A stretch of 10,624 bases of DNA, from the NCBI GenBank assembly GCA_043747685.1, contig JAYTOR010000107.1, positions 1 to 10,624 of the forward strand. The letters run 5' to 3'. Position numbers and translations under genes: made by a program. Of the stretch, positions 1 through 6,596 are shown piece by piece; position 1 is the first letter of the stretch, and the number at the start of each line of letters is the position of its first letter. This DNA comes from JANXUF01 sp043747685 (GTDB lineage Bacteria; Actinomycetota; Acidimicrobiia; Acidimicrobiales; Ilumatobacteraceae). The notes under the pieces are model-generated. The model did not search any database and had not been told where the DNA came from. It worked only from the letters and a program-made list of their open reading frames with translations.

Positions 1-1017
1 GTGTTGACGCACAGCACGGGCACGTTCGGCGAACCGCTGGGCTTCAGCGTGCGCGTGCTCAAGGAACTGAAGCAGCGCACGCACGACTTCGACCTCGTCC
101 ACGACAACCAGTGCCTGGGTTACGGCATCTTGCAGGTCGAGAAGATCATCCCGACGATCGTCACGCTGCACCATCCGATCACGCGCGACCGGGCACTGGA
201 AATGGCTCATCAGAAGAATTGGCGCAAGCGCCACAGCGTCGGCAGGTGGTACTCGTTCGTCAAGATGCAGGGGCGTGTCGCCAGCCGCATGCCGCGCATC
301 GTCGTCGTCAGTGAGAACAGCATCAAGGACATCCACGCCGATATGGGTGTGAGCCTCGATCGCATGCGCCTCGTGCCGGTCGGCGTCGACCCGGACCTCT
401 TCAAGCCGATGCCTGCTGTCACCCGCAGGCCCGCCCGCCTGATCACGACCGCATCGGCTGACGTTGCGCTCAAGGGACTGTCCTATCTCTTGGAAGCAAT
501 GGCCAAGCTGCGCACCGAACAGGACGTCACACTGACGATCATTGGCAAGCCACGAGAGGGTGCGAGCAACGATCTGATCGACAAGCTCGGCCTGCGACCG
601 CACATCGAATTCGTCAGCGGCGTGCCGGACGAGCGCATCGTCGAGCTCTATGCCGAGGCCGAACTGGCCGTCGTGCCGAGCCTCTACGAGGGTTTCAGCC
701 TGCCGGCGATCGAGGCGATGGCCACGGGTATCTGCCTCGTGGCGACCGACGGTGGCGCGCTGCCCGAGGTCACCGGGAAGGACGGTGAGACCGTGCTGCA
801 GTGCAAGGCGGGCGACGCCGAGGCCTTGGCGGCGACCATCCGCCGCGGCCTCGACGACGCCGAACTTCGTGCCCGTATCGGCGAGGCGGGCCGCCGTCGC
901 GTCGTCGAGCGGTGGAGCTGGAAGCACTGCGCACAGCTGACGGTCGAGCAATACCGCGAGGTGCTGGCGATGCCGGCCAATGTTGCCAAGCTCCGCGCCA
1001 ACGGCCGGCTGGGATAG
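1..1017 (+). CDS. Glycosyltransferase family 4 (GT-B fold), 5'-truncated by window edge
   Basis: Retaining GT-B glycosyltransferase, expected to move a sugar from a nucleotide-sugar donor in the cytoplasm or at the inner membrane face. The visible 338 residues hold the end of the acceptor-side domain (DLVHDNQ at about 31-37, TLHHP at 55-59, VVVSENSIKDI at 101-111), the linker VPVGVDPDLFKP (125-136), and a complete donor-binding domain. That domain has the family 4 signature E-x7-E within EGFSLPAIEAMATG (Glu230 and Glu238) and the usual lysine-glycine after the second Rossmann start (K158-G159). Family members usually have about 60-80 more N-terminal residues with a glycine-rich loop. The frame is open to base 1, so the GTG there is probably internal and the true start lies upstream. 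It is the first visible gene of an operon; the next gene starts 10 bp after its stop. Acceptor and donor sugars cannot be told from sequence. Confidence 0.9.
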   Translation: MLTHSTGTFGEPLGFSVRVLKELKQRTHDFDLVHDNQCLGYGILQVEKIIPTIVTLHHPITRDRALEMAHQKNWRKRHSVGRWYSFVKMQGRVASRMPRIVVVSENSIKDIHADMGVSLDRMRLVPVGVDPDLFKPMPAVTRRPARLITTASADVALKGLSYLLEAMAKLRTEQDVTLTIIGKPREGASNDLIDKLGLRPHIEFVSGVPDERIVELYAEAELAVVPSLYEGFSLPAIEAMATGICLVATDGGALPEVTGKDGETVLQCKAGDAEALAATIRRGLDDAELRARIGEAGRRRVVERWSWKHCAQLTVEQYREVLAMPANVAKLRANGRLG

Positions 1018-1020
1018 AGG
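1016..1020 (+). promoter_or_regulatory. Ribosome binding site AGAGG for the methyltransferase
   Basis: AGAGG overlaps the stop codon of the glycosyltransferase and lies 7 nt before the ATG at 1028. It decides that start over an ATG at 980 that would lie inside the upstream gene and place a non-family peptide ahead of the SAM domain. It also points to co-transcription with the upstream gene. Confidence 0.6.
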
Positions 1021-1027
1021 TTCAGGG

Positions 1028-1831
1028 ATGTTGACCGTTCGCTACCAAAAGCTCGGACTCAGGCGCGGCGACCTGATGCTCGACGCCGGCGCCGGATTCG
1101 GCCGCCATGCCTACGAGGCCGCCCGGCTCGGCGCCCGCGTGGTTGCCCTGGACTACGCAGCTGACGAAGTCGTCCGCACACGCGACACGTTCGCGGCGAT
1201 GGCGGTCGCCGGCGAGATCGAGGCAGCGAGTTTCGTCGGAGTACTGCGCGGCGATGCGACCAAGTTGCCGTTCGACGACGACACCTTCGATCGCGTCATC
1301 ACCTCAGAAGTGCTCGAACACATCCAGGATGACGTCAGCGCGATCGCCGAACTCACCCGGGTGCTGAAGCCGGGGGGCACGCTCGCAGCGACCGTACCGA
1401 CGTGGCTGCCGGAGAAGATCAACTGGATGCTGTCGAACGAATACCACGCGCCGATCTCCGTCGGCGGGCACGTTCGCATCTACTCGGCGACCGAACTCAG
1501 GGCGAAGTTCGTGGCAGCGGGGCTCGACGTCGTCGGCAGCCACCATGCTCATGCACTGCACTCGCCCTACTGGTGGCTGAAGTGCGCAGTCGGCGTGAAG
1601 AACGACGACAACAAAGCGGTCACCGCCTACCGCAAATTCCTCGAATGGGACATCATCAAGCAACCGCGCTCCACGCGGCTTGCGGAGAGGGTGCTGTCGC
1701 CGGCGCTCGGCAAGAGCTTCGTGCTCTACGGCACCAAGCCGCCGAGCACGGCAGCCGACGGCGACACCAGCAGCACATCCACCGGGCATCGGCGTGCTGT
1801 CAGCGACGCGCTGGCCGGCGCATCGCAGTGA
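1028..1831 (+). CDS. Class I SAM-dependent methyltransferase (Methyltransf_11 type)
   Basis: Predicted soluble methyltransferase of 267 residues with a Rossmann-like SAM domain very close to the N-terminus. Motif I is LDAGAGFGRHAYE (18-30), the acidic end of strand 2 is ALDYA (Asp42), motif II is GDATKLPF (75-82), followed by FDRVITSEVLEHI (87-99) and the LKPGG loop. These are the standard UbiE/Methyltransf_11 landmarks. The second half (after about residue 130) carries IYSATELRAKFVAAGLDVVG and an aromatic-rich region, probably for acceptor recognition. The last 25 residues are Ser/Thr/Ala-rich and look disordered. The gene lies between a GT4 glycosyltransferase and the toroid protein, so O-methylation of a glycan or glycolipid is a reasonable inference but the substrate is unknown. 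Its TGA overlaps the GTG of the next gene. Confidence 0.88.
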   Translation: MLTVRYQKLGLRRGDLMLDAGAGFGRHAYEAARLGARVVALDYAADEVVRTRDTFAAMAVAGEIEAASFVGVLRGDATKLPFDDDTFDRVITSEVLEHIQDDVSAIAELTRVLKPGGTLAATVPTWLPEKINWMLSNEYHAPISVGGHVRIYSATELRAKFVAAGLDVVGSHHAHALHSPYWWLKCAVGVKNDDNKAVTAYRKFLEWDIIKQPRSTRLAERVLSPALGKSFVLYGTKPPSTAADGDTSSTSTGHRRAVSDALAGASQ

Positions 1832-2868
1832 CGTCCGGTCCGTTCGGCGCCATCCCCGATATCGACGGCTGCATCAGCGCCGGCGAGGTCGTGGCAACGG
1901 CCGAGTGGATTGCTTCGATGCAACTGCCGAACGGGATGATCCCGTGGTTTCCAGGCGGTCACTGCGATCCGTGGAACCATGTCGAGACGGCGATGGCGCT
2001 CGACGTCGCCGGCTTCCACGACGAAGCGGCGATGGCATACGACTGGCTGGCGACCGAGCAGTTGCCGAACGGCAGTTGGCACAACTATTACATCCCGGAC
2101 GGTTCGCTGGAGGACCCCAAACTCGACACCAACGTCACCGCCTACGTCGCTGCCGGTGCGTGGCACCATTGGTTGTGCACCCATAGTCGGGCATTCGTAG
2201 AACGCTTGTGGCCTGTCGTCGAATCGGCACTCGACTGGGTGGTGTCGATGCAACGGCCGGACGGCCCGATCATTTGGGCGAAGGAGCCTGACGCCTTCGC
2301 CTGGAACTATGCGCTGCTCACAGGATCGTCGTCGATCTGGCATTCGCTGCACTGCGGCGTGCTGCTCGGCAGCATCGTCGGGGTGCATCATCCGGAGTGG
2401 ACACGCGCTGCAGCATCGCTCGGAGAGGCGATCAACCAACGGCCGGCGACGTTCGAGCCGAAGGACCGCTGGGCGATGGACTGGTACTACCCGGTGCTGT
2501 CCGGCGTGATGACCGGCATGCAGGCAGCGGCACGGCTGGCGGACGGGTGGCCGACGTTCGTGATGGACGGTCTCGGCGTGCGCTGCGTCAGCGACGAGCC
2601 GTGGATCACCGCATCCGAAACGGCTGAAGCTGCGCTCGCGCATGCAGCCATCGGCGATTTCGCGACGGCGACAGCGCTGTTGACATGGACCCGTTCGCAC
2701 CGCAACGACGACGGTTCGTACTGGACCGGCATCGTCTACCCGCAGCATGTCGTCTTCCCCGATCAGGAGGTCAGTGCCTATACCGGAGCTGCCGTGATTC
2801 TCGCCGCCGACGCGATCACCGGTGCCTCCCCGGCCAGCACGCTGTTTCGTTCCGAGATCGTCGGGTAG
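1828..2868 (+). CDS. Alpha/alpha-toroid protein, prenyltransferase/squalene-cyclase-like or glycoside-hydrolase-like
   Basis: 346 residues, start GTG at 1828 in the GTGA overlap with the methyltransferase stop, implying translational coupling. The protein shows at least four spaced copies of a QW-like pattern: SMQLPNGMIPW (30-40), TEQLPNGSW (76-84), SMQRPDGPIIW (140-150), and RSHRNDDGSYW near residue 290. Each follows a Trp-containing helix, as in alpha/alpha barrels. Database entries of this kind tend to be named prenyltransferase or squalene oxidase repeat protein, but I see no DxDD motif of squalene-hopene cyclases and no zinc ligands typical of protein prenyltransferases. The DTNVTAYVAAG and LWPVVESALDWV segments also recall glucoamylase-like (alpha/alpha)6 glycosidases. 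No signal peptide or membrane segment is visible, so it is probably cytoplasmic. Because it is locked to a glycosyltransferase and a methyltransferase, a role on the same glycan or isoprenoid-linked product is likely. The exact activity is unknown. Confidence 0.8.
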   Translation: MTSGPFGAIPDIDGCISAGEVVATAEWIASMQLPNGMIPWFPGGHCDPWNHVETAMALDVAGFHDEAAMAYDWLATEQLPNGSWHNYYIPDGSLEDPKLDTNVTAYVAAGAWHHWLCTHSRAFVERLWPVVESALDWVVSMQRPDGPIIWAKEPDAFAWNYALLTGSSSIWHSLHCGVLLGSIVGVHHPEWTRAAASLGEAINQRPATFEPKDRWAMDWYYPVLSGVMTGMQAAARLADGWPTFVMDGLGVRCVSDEPWITASETAEAALAHAAIGDFATATALLTWTRSHRNDDGSYWTGIVYPQHVVFPDQEVSAYTGAAVILAADAITGASPASTLFRSEIVG

Positions 2869-2884
2869 CGGGTCTTCTGGCCCG
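2869..2884 (+). terminator. Possible hairpin directly after the three-gene operon
   Basis: Immediately after the TAG of the toroid gene, CGGGTC (2869-2874) can pair with GGCCCG (2879-2884) around a TTCT loop, giving six pairs including one G-U. There is no U-tract, so it would be a weak or factor-assisted end signal, or simply an mRNA-end stabiliser. It separates the operon from the MFS gene, which seems to have its own promoter. Confidence 0.35.
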
Positions 2885-2905
2885 ACGGCGACGTCAGGGG
2901 GCCGG

Positions 2906-2911
2906 TAGGGT
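2906..2911 (+). promoter_or_regulatory. Candidate -10 box TAGGGT for a leaderless MFS transcript
   Basis: TAGGGT matches the actinobacterial TANNNT pattern and ends 9 nt before the GTG at 2921, so transcription would begin at or next to the start codon. No clear -35 is visible. The overlapping GGTAGGG could instead serve as a Shine-Dalgarno sequence about 10 nt from the start; sequence alone does not separate the two readings. Confidence 0.35.
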
Positions 2912-2920
2912 TCCTCAACG

Positions 2921-4189
2921 GTGCCTTCAGCGTCGTTCGCCCCATTCCGGTCCCGCAACTTCACGATCCTGTGGATCGGGGCCCTCGTCTCCAATATCGG
3001 GACGTGGATGGAAACCGTTGCGTTGAGCTACTACGTCGCTGCGACGACCGGAAAGGCCTCGTGGGCGGCAATCGTCGGTGCCGCAGGTTTCATCCCTTCG
3101 GCGATCATCGGCCCGCTCGGCTCGGCGATGTCGGACCGCCTGCATCGCGGGCGGATATTGATCGCCACCAACGCCGGCTCTGCCGTCGTCGCTGCCATCC
3201 TCGCGGTGTGGGTCGGTGGCGGAAAGGCGACGCCAGGAGGCATCGCTGCGCTGAGTTTCGTTGCCGGCAGCATCAACGCCTTCGGCTTCCCTGCGTTCCA
3301 GAACACGCTGCCGCGGCTCGTTCCATCGGATCAACTCGTGGCCGCCGTCGGGCTGTCCAACGCCCAGTGGAACCTCGGCCGCATCCTCGGTCCGTCCATC
3401 GCCGGACTGGCGATCGCCATCGGTGGAATCGGTACGGCGCTGTGGTGCAACGCCGCCAGTTTCCTCGCCGTCATCGCCGGCGTGTTGATCGTCAAGATCG
3501 GGCCGTCGAACGGCGAGCGGCGCAAGGTGCTCGGCGCGCTGGCCGACGGGATTCGCTTCGCCCGCACGAACCCCGACATGCGCCGCATGCTGCCGCTGAT
3601 GATCTGCGCCGCAGCGATCGCCTCGCCGTTCATCGCCTTCGTCTCGCAGATGGCAACGGTCGTCTTCCACGGCGACGAGAAGTCGACGTCCATCCTCGTT
3701 TCCGCTCAAGGCATCGGTGCAGTCGCCGGTGCGTTCACGCTCGGCTGGTCGACGGCGCGGTGGGGGCTGTGGCGCGTGATGGTCGTTGCCATCGCCATCT
3801 GTTCCGGCGCGCTGGTCGCCTACGGCGCCGCCCCGCGCCTGTGGGTCGCGGCGATCGCGCTGGCAGGGTGCGGCTTCGGCTACGCCTGTGCCTTCACCAC
3901 CTTCGGCGGTGTCGCCCAGATGGCCGCGAGCCTGGAGATGCGCGGCAGGGTGCTCGCCGTCAACACCTTCGTCCTCGGAGTGCTGTACCCGGTCGGCACC
4001 CTCGTCGAGGGTGCGTTGGCCGACCACTTCGGTCTCAAGTGGGTCACCGCCGGCTCGGGCGTACTGTTACTGGTCGGACTGCTGTGGCGGCTGAGTGTCA
4101 TCCGCCGTGACTGGCCGAAGGTCGCGGGTACCCGCCGACCGCAGTTCGCCCCCCGTGTGCTGGATACCGATGCCACCCGAGCGTGCTGA
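2921..4189 (+). CDS. MFS exporter, EntS/MFS_3-like
   Basis: Inner-membrane transporter of 422 residues with about 12 hydrophobic segments, probably a proton-coupled exporter. It begins with SRNFTILWIGALVSNIGTWM (11-30), the typical opening of the enterobactin-exporter-like MFS_3 family. The loop 2-3 motif A is present as SDRLHRGR (71-78). The stretch NTLPRLVPSDQL followed by LSNAQWNLGRILGPSIAG is the family's conserved TM4-TM5 region. The GTG start at 2921 gives the normal short cytoplasmic N-terminus and full family length; the hydrophilic tail of about 30 residues after the last helix is unremarkable. It lies 52 bp after the GT4-methyltransferase-toroid operon. It might export that operon's product, but it probably has its own promoter. 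Substrate cannot be assigned. Confidence 0.9.
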   Translation: MPSASFAPFRSRNFTILWIGALVSNIGTWMETVALSYYVAATTGKASWAAIVGAAGFIPSAIIGPLGSAMSDRLHRGRILIATNAGSAVVAAILAVWVGGGKATPGGIAALSFVAGSINAFGFPAFQNTLPRLVPSDQLVAAVGLSNAQWNLGRILGPSIAGLAIAIGGIGTALWCNAASFLAVIAGVLIVKIGPSNGERRKVLGALADGIRFARTNPDMRRMLPLMICAAAIASPFIAFVSQMATVVFHGDEKSTSILVSAQGIGAVAGAFTLGWSTARWGLWRVMVVAIAICSGALVAYGAAPRLWVAAIALAGCGFGYACAFTTFGGVAQMAASLEMRGRVLAVNTFVLGVLYPVGTLVEGALADHFGLKWVTAGSGVLLLVGLLWRLSVIRRDWPKVAGTRRPQFAPRVLDTDATRAC

Positions 4190-4203
4190 CACCCGTAGGC
4201 GTC

Positions 4204-4260
4204 GCCACCACACTCGGCTGCTGCCACCACACTCGGCTGCTGCCACCACACTCGCCGCTG
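4204..4260. repeat. 19-bp tandem repeat between convergent genes
   Basis: The unit GCCACCACACTCGGCTGCT occurs exactly at 4204-4222 and 4223-4241. A third copy at 4242-4260 matches for its first 13 bases (GCCACCACACTCG) and then diverges. The array fills most of the 71-bp gap between the MFS stop (4189) and the SDR stop codon (4261). It has no obvious hairpin. It could be a minisatellite from replication slippage, or mark a factor-dependent termination zone, since its C-rich, G-poor strand reads in the MFS direction. Confidence 0.9.
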
Positions 4261-5190
4261 TCAGTCGAGGTAGCTGACTCCGGTCAGTTCCTCGGAGACC
4301 GTCCACAGACGTGACGCCGCTTCGACGTCCTTAGCGGCACCCGTCGAACCGACCTTTTTCGGGAGGCCACGCTGTTCCATCATTGCGTCGGGGCCGTAGT
4401 AGTCGCCACCGTTGGCATTCGGGTCGACCGCCGCCCGAACCGTCGGGAGCGCTCCCATATCGGCACCCTGCATCATCATGCCCATGATCGGTTTCGTCAC
4501 CTTCCCGATGGCACTCATCAACCCTCCGGTGCTACCCATCAGGCCGGTGTTCGACAGTCCAGGGTGAGCGGCAACGGCAATCGTCGACAATCCGGCGGCA
4601 CGCAAACGACGCTGGAGTTCGAAGGTGAACAGCAGGTTGGCGAGTTTGCTCTGTCCATATGCGACCCAGCTCTGATATCTCCGCTGCGATTGCAGGTCGT
4701 CGAAATTGATCCGCCCGATCCGATGGGCAAGGCTGCTGATACTGACGATCCTCGAATGTTCCGTCGCCGACCAGGCCGGCTTCAGCAAGCCCGTCAGCGC
4801 GAAATGACCGAGATGATTGGTACCGATCTGGGTCTCGAACCCATCCACAGTCTTGCCGCGAGGGGTTGCCATCACACCGGCATTGTTGATCAACAGGTCG
4901 AGGCGGTCATGCTCAGCGAGGAAGGCACCGGCAGCCTCACGGATCGAAGCCAACGAGGCCAGATCGAGGTCGACGAAACTGACCTCGGCGACGGCGTTCG
5001 TGCAGAGGATGTCACTTCGCGCTGCCTCTGCCTTGGATCGCGTCCTGCATGCCAGCACGACGTGAGCGCCGCGGCCAGCAAGGTCCCTGGCCGCCTCCAG
5101 GCCGATCCCACTGTTGGCACCGGTCACCAGCACGATCCTGCCGGACTGATCGGGAACGTTGGCCTTGACCCAGTCCGCTGCGCGTGTCAC
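4261..5190 (-). CDS. Short-chain dehydrogenase/reductase (retinol-dehydrogenase/protochlorophyllide-reductase-like clade)
   Basis: NAD(P)-dependent oxidoreductase of 309 residues with the whole classical SDR set. The cofactor loop is TGANSGIG (23-30), with CRT at 48-50 following strand 2, where a basic residue (Arg49) suggests preference for NADPH. The strand-4 motif is NNAGVMATP (102-110), the catalytic serine region is VSISSLAH (149-156), and the catalytic pair is YGQSK (Tyr178, Lys182). The long insertion between Ser and Tyr (FDDLQSQRRYQSW) and the length above 300 are typical of the RDH/WWOX-like oxidoreductases that are abundant in actinobacteria. The start is GTG at 5188-5190: it gives the usual lead-in ADWVKANVPDQSG before the first strand, while the nearby ATG at 5194 is out of frame. 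Substrate is unknown; such enzymes are often annotated as general ketone/aldehyde or lipid reductases. It converges on the MFS gene. Confidence 0.92.
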   Translation of the reverse strand: MTRAADWVKANVPDQSGRIVLVTGANSGIGLEAARDLAGRGAHVVLACRTRSKAEAARSDILCTNAVAEVSFVDLDLASLASIREAAGAFLAEHDRLDLLINNAGVMATPRGKTVDGFETQIGTNHLGHFALTGLLKPAWSATEHSRIVSISSLAHRIGRINFDDLQSQRRYQSWVAYGQSKLANLLFTFELQRRLRAAGLSTIAVAAHPGLSNTGLMGSTGGLMSAIGKVTKPIMGMMMQGADMGALPTVRAAVDPNANGGDYYGPDAMMEQRGLPKKVGSTGAAKDVEAASRLWTVSEELTGVSYLD

Positions 5191-5197
5191 CCATCTG

Positions 5198-5203
5198 ACG
5201 CTA
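5198..5203 (-). promoter_or_regulatory. Candidate -10 box TAGCGT for a leaderless SDR transcript
   Basis: On the minus strand TAGCGT is followed by 7 nt and then the GTG start, the spacing expected if the mRNA begins at the start codon. No good Shine-Dalgarno sequence is present at normal distance: the G-run just upstream of the hexamer is 13 or more nt from the start. Confidence 0.4.
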
Positions 5204-5217
5204 CCCCCCGGAATGCT

Positions 5218-5405
5218 TCAGATGAGCAGACCTGCGTCGTGGGCGAGGATCGCGACCTGCACCCGGTTGTTGAGGTCGAGTTTGCTCAGCAGACGAGAGA
5301 CGTGGGTTTGACGGTCGCCTCGCTCATGAACAACGATCTGTCGATGTCTGCATTCGACAGACCCGTGGCCACGGCGACGAGCACGGACCGTCCGATCTCC
5401 ACGAC
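5218..5405 (-). pseudogene. LuxR/NarL-type response regulator, only the frameshifted C-terminal HTH remains
   Basis: The minus strand encodes a LuxR-type helix-turn-helix in two frames. The upstream part reads SVLVAVATGLSNADIDRSLF then MSEATVK. The frame then shifts and continues as THVSRLLSKLDLNNRVQVAI and LAHDAGLLI before a stop at 5218. Adding one base in the T-run at 5307-5309 (plus strand) restores the family sequence ATVKTHVSRLLSKL, so a 1-base deletion is the simplest explanation. The N-terminal receiver domain is absent: before about 5405 the minus strand is only the antisense of a permease gene. The usual LTxREREVL opening is also eroded to VVEIGRSVL. Intact relatives are response regulators of two-component systems, often next to ABC exporters. 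This piece has no plausible start and should be non-functional. Confidence 0.75.
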
Positions 5406-5848
5406 ACCGGTCAGGCCGCAATGGCTCGGCCGCCTGTTCGACGTCGAACTCCGCAAGACCGTCGACACCCGCGCCGGACGGCTGATGATTGCCACCGTGC
5501 TGCTGCTGGCGTCGGCGATTGCCACCTGGGCATCACTGCGGACGTGGGGCAGCGCCGACAACCAACTGCTGTTCGGCGACGTCCTCAGAGCCGTCACGCT
5601 GCTACTGCCAGCAGTCGGCGTCTTGGCGATGACCTCGGAATGGAGCCAACGAACAGCGTTGACGACATTCACGCTGTCGCCGAAACGGACGAGAGTTCTG
5701 CTGTGCAAGGTGGGGGCGGCGCTGCTGCTGAGCATCACCGTCACAGCGATCGCCGTCGTCCTCACGTTTGCGGGCGTCGATCGCCGTGTGGATCATCATC
5801 CCGTTGATCGCCGGCCTCGTCGGACGCTCACGCCGCGAAGTGAAGTGA
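5344..5848 (+). pseudogene. ABC-2 type permease remnant, internally deleted and out of frame
   Basis: An ABC-exporter membrane subunit is recognisable from LFDVELRKTVDTRAG (about 31-45) and the first hydrophobic segment LMIATVLLLASAIATW. A second segment lies at about 81-97, followed by EWSQRTALTTFTLSPKRTRV, the conserved loop of these permeases, and a third segment at about 123-142. After residue 144 (base 5775) the frame degenerates. One base out of register, at 5774-5848, a typical permease ending appears: ASIAVWIIIPLIAGLVGRSR then REVK and stop. The whole is about 168 residues against roughly 250 for relatives, so some 80-90 residues in the middle seem lost. The only in-frame ATG (5344) adds about 20 residues that are antisense to the LuxR remnant, so the original start is probably also gone. 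No ATP-binding partner gene is left nearby. Confidence 0.72.
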
Positions 5849-5865
5849 GCCGACGTGAAGTGAGT
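5836..5865. repeat. 15-bp imperfect tandem duplication
   Basis: CGAAGTGAAGTGAGC (5836-5850) is followed directly by CGACGTGAAGTGAGT (5851-5865), 13 of 15 bases identical. It spans the stop codon of the permease remnant and fills the short gap before the stop codon of the methyltransferase on the other strand (5874). It is probably a slippage duplication; no function is evident. Confidence 0.75.
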
Positions 5866-5873
5866 CGAGGTCC

Positions 5874-6518
5874 TCACACAGGGGTGCGGCGAAGAATTCG
5901 CAGCGAGCCGGTCGCCGAGATCTCGGTGAACCGGCCACTGGCGAGCGCCGGAAGATAAATCTGTTCGTACGGCGGCCGGCCACCGTCGGCGGGATCGGGG
6001 AAGACGTCGTGGATTGCCAGCGTCCCGCCCGGAGCGACGTGCGGAGTCCATCCCTCGTAGTCGAGACGTGCCGGTTCGACCCCGTGGCCACCGTCGATGA
6101 AACAGAACGCCAACGGCGACGTCCAGTAGGTCGCGACGAGCGGGGACGCTCCGACCACGGCGATCACCGACCCCTCGACACCGGCGTCGTACACCGTGCG
6201 CCGGAACGACGGCAAGGTGTCCATCCGGCCGGTCGCCGGGTCGACGAGCGATTCGTCGTGCCACTCCCACCCGGGCTGATTCTCCTCGGAGCCACGATGA
6301 TGATCAACAGCGAAGACGACGGTCCGGCAGGCTCTGGCTGCAGCTCCGAGCCACACCGTCGAGCGCCCGCAGTACGAACCGACCTCCAGGAACGCCAAGC
6401 CTGGACGTGCCGAACCGGCGGCGACGGCAGCCGCGTACAGCGCGTCGCCCTCCTCGGCAGGCATGAAACCGGTCGCCGTGAGAGCGTGTGCACGCCAATC
6501 GATCTGCGTTACCGTCAT
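5874..6518 (-). CDS. Class I SAM-dependent methyltransferase (Methyltransf_24-like)
   Basis: A 214-residue predicted cytoplasmic methyltransferase. SAM-binding motif I is FLEVGSYCGRSTVWLG (43-58), strand 2 ends in VFAVDHHRGS (Asp72), and the diagnostic CFIDGGHGVEPARLDYEGW follows at 139-157 with the Asp-Gly-Gly-His that defines the Methyltransf_24 / CmcI-like group. A later PGGTLAIHDVF segment is strand 5. The His/Asp arrangement (D142, H145, and H-D in AIHDVF) is consistent with a metal-assisted methyl transfer, as in the catechol- and CmcI-type relatives, but metal use is inference. The ATG at 6518 gives a normal family length. It is divergent from the GT-C/GT2 operon (78-bp gap) and may act on the same glycan, although no direct link is visible. 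The substrate is not known. Confidence 0.87.
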   Translation of the reverse strand: MTVTQIDWRAHALTATGFMPAEEGDALYAAAVAAGSARPGLAFLEVGSYCGRSTVWLGAAARACRTVVFAVDHHRGSEENQPGWEWHDESLVDPATGRMDTLPSFRRTVYDAGVEGSVIAVVGASPLVATYWTSPLAFCFIDGGHGVEPARLDYEGWTPHVAPGGTLAIHDVFPDPADGGRPPYEQIYLPALASGRFTEISATGSLRILRRTPV

Positions 6519-6582
6519 TCGTCTCGCCCGGATCGGAGCAGTTCGACAACGCTGTTGACGGGGAGAACGGTCACGAAGGCAC

Positions 6583-6588
6583 CATAAT
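6583..6588 (+). promoter_or_regulatory. Candidate -10 box CATAAT for the GT-C/GT2 operon
   Basis: CATAAT differs from the consensus TATAAT by one base and ends 8 nt before the GTG at 6597, so the transcript would start at or within a base or two of that codon. A TTGACG at 6555-6560 looks like a -35 box but sits 22 nt away, too far for a normal promoter. Confidence 0.5.
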
Positions 6589-6596
6589 CGTTGCCC

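Noticed and set aside
1402..2868. Longer 488-residue version of the toroid protein starting at 1402
   Set aside because: The first 142 residues lie inside the methyltransferase gene in another frame and are Arg-rich noise. GTG 1828 in the GTGA overlap is the natural start.
1726..2994. 422-residue minus-strand open frame opposite the toroid gene
   Set aside because: Arg/Asp/His-rich composition typical of antisense frames in GC-rich DNA; the plus strand has coupled starts and a recognisable repeat pattern.
2927..4027. 366-residue minus-strand open frame opposite the MFS gene
   Set aside because: Highly charged low-complexity translation with no motif; the opposite strand encodes a complete 12-helix transporter.
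4204..4260. CRISPR array
   Set aside because: The repeat units are directly adjacent with no spacers, and no cas-like gene is nearby.
5304..5309. Programmed frameshift in the LuxR remnant
   Set aside because: The shift lies at a short homopolymer, but the gene also lacks its N-terminal domain and any start, so regulated recoding is implausible.
4564..5958. 464-residue plus-strand open frame
   Set aside because: Its first 260 residues are the antisense of the well-supported SDR gene and lack family features. Only the part from 5344 resembles a protein (ABC permease), which is annotated as a remnant.
6555..6588. Full sigma70-type promoter TTGACG ... CATAAT upstream of the GT-C gene
   Set aside because: The spacer is 22 nt, well beyond the usual 16-19, so the two hexamers probably do not work together. 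Only the -10 box is kept.
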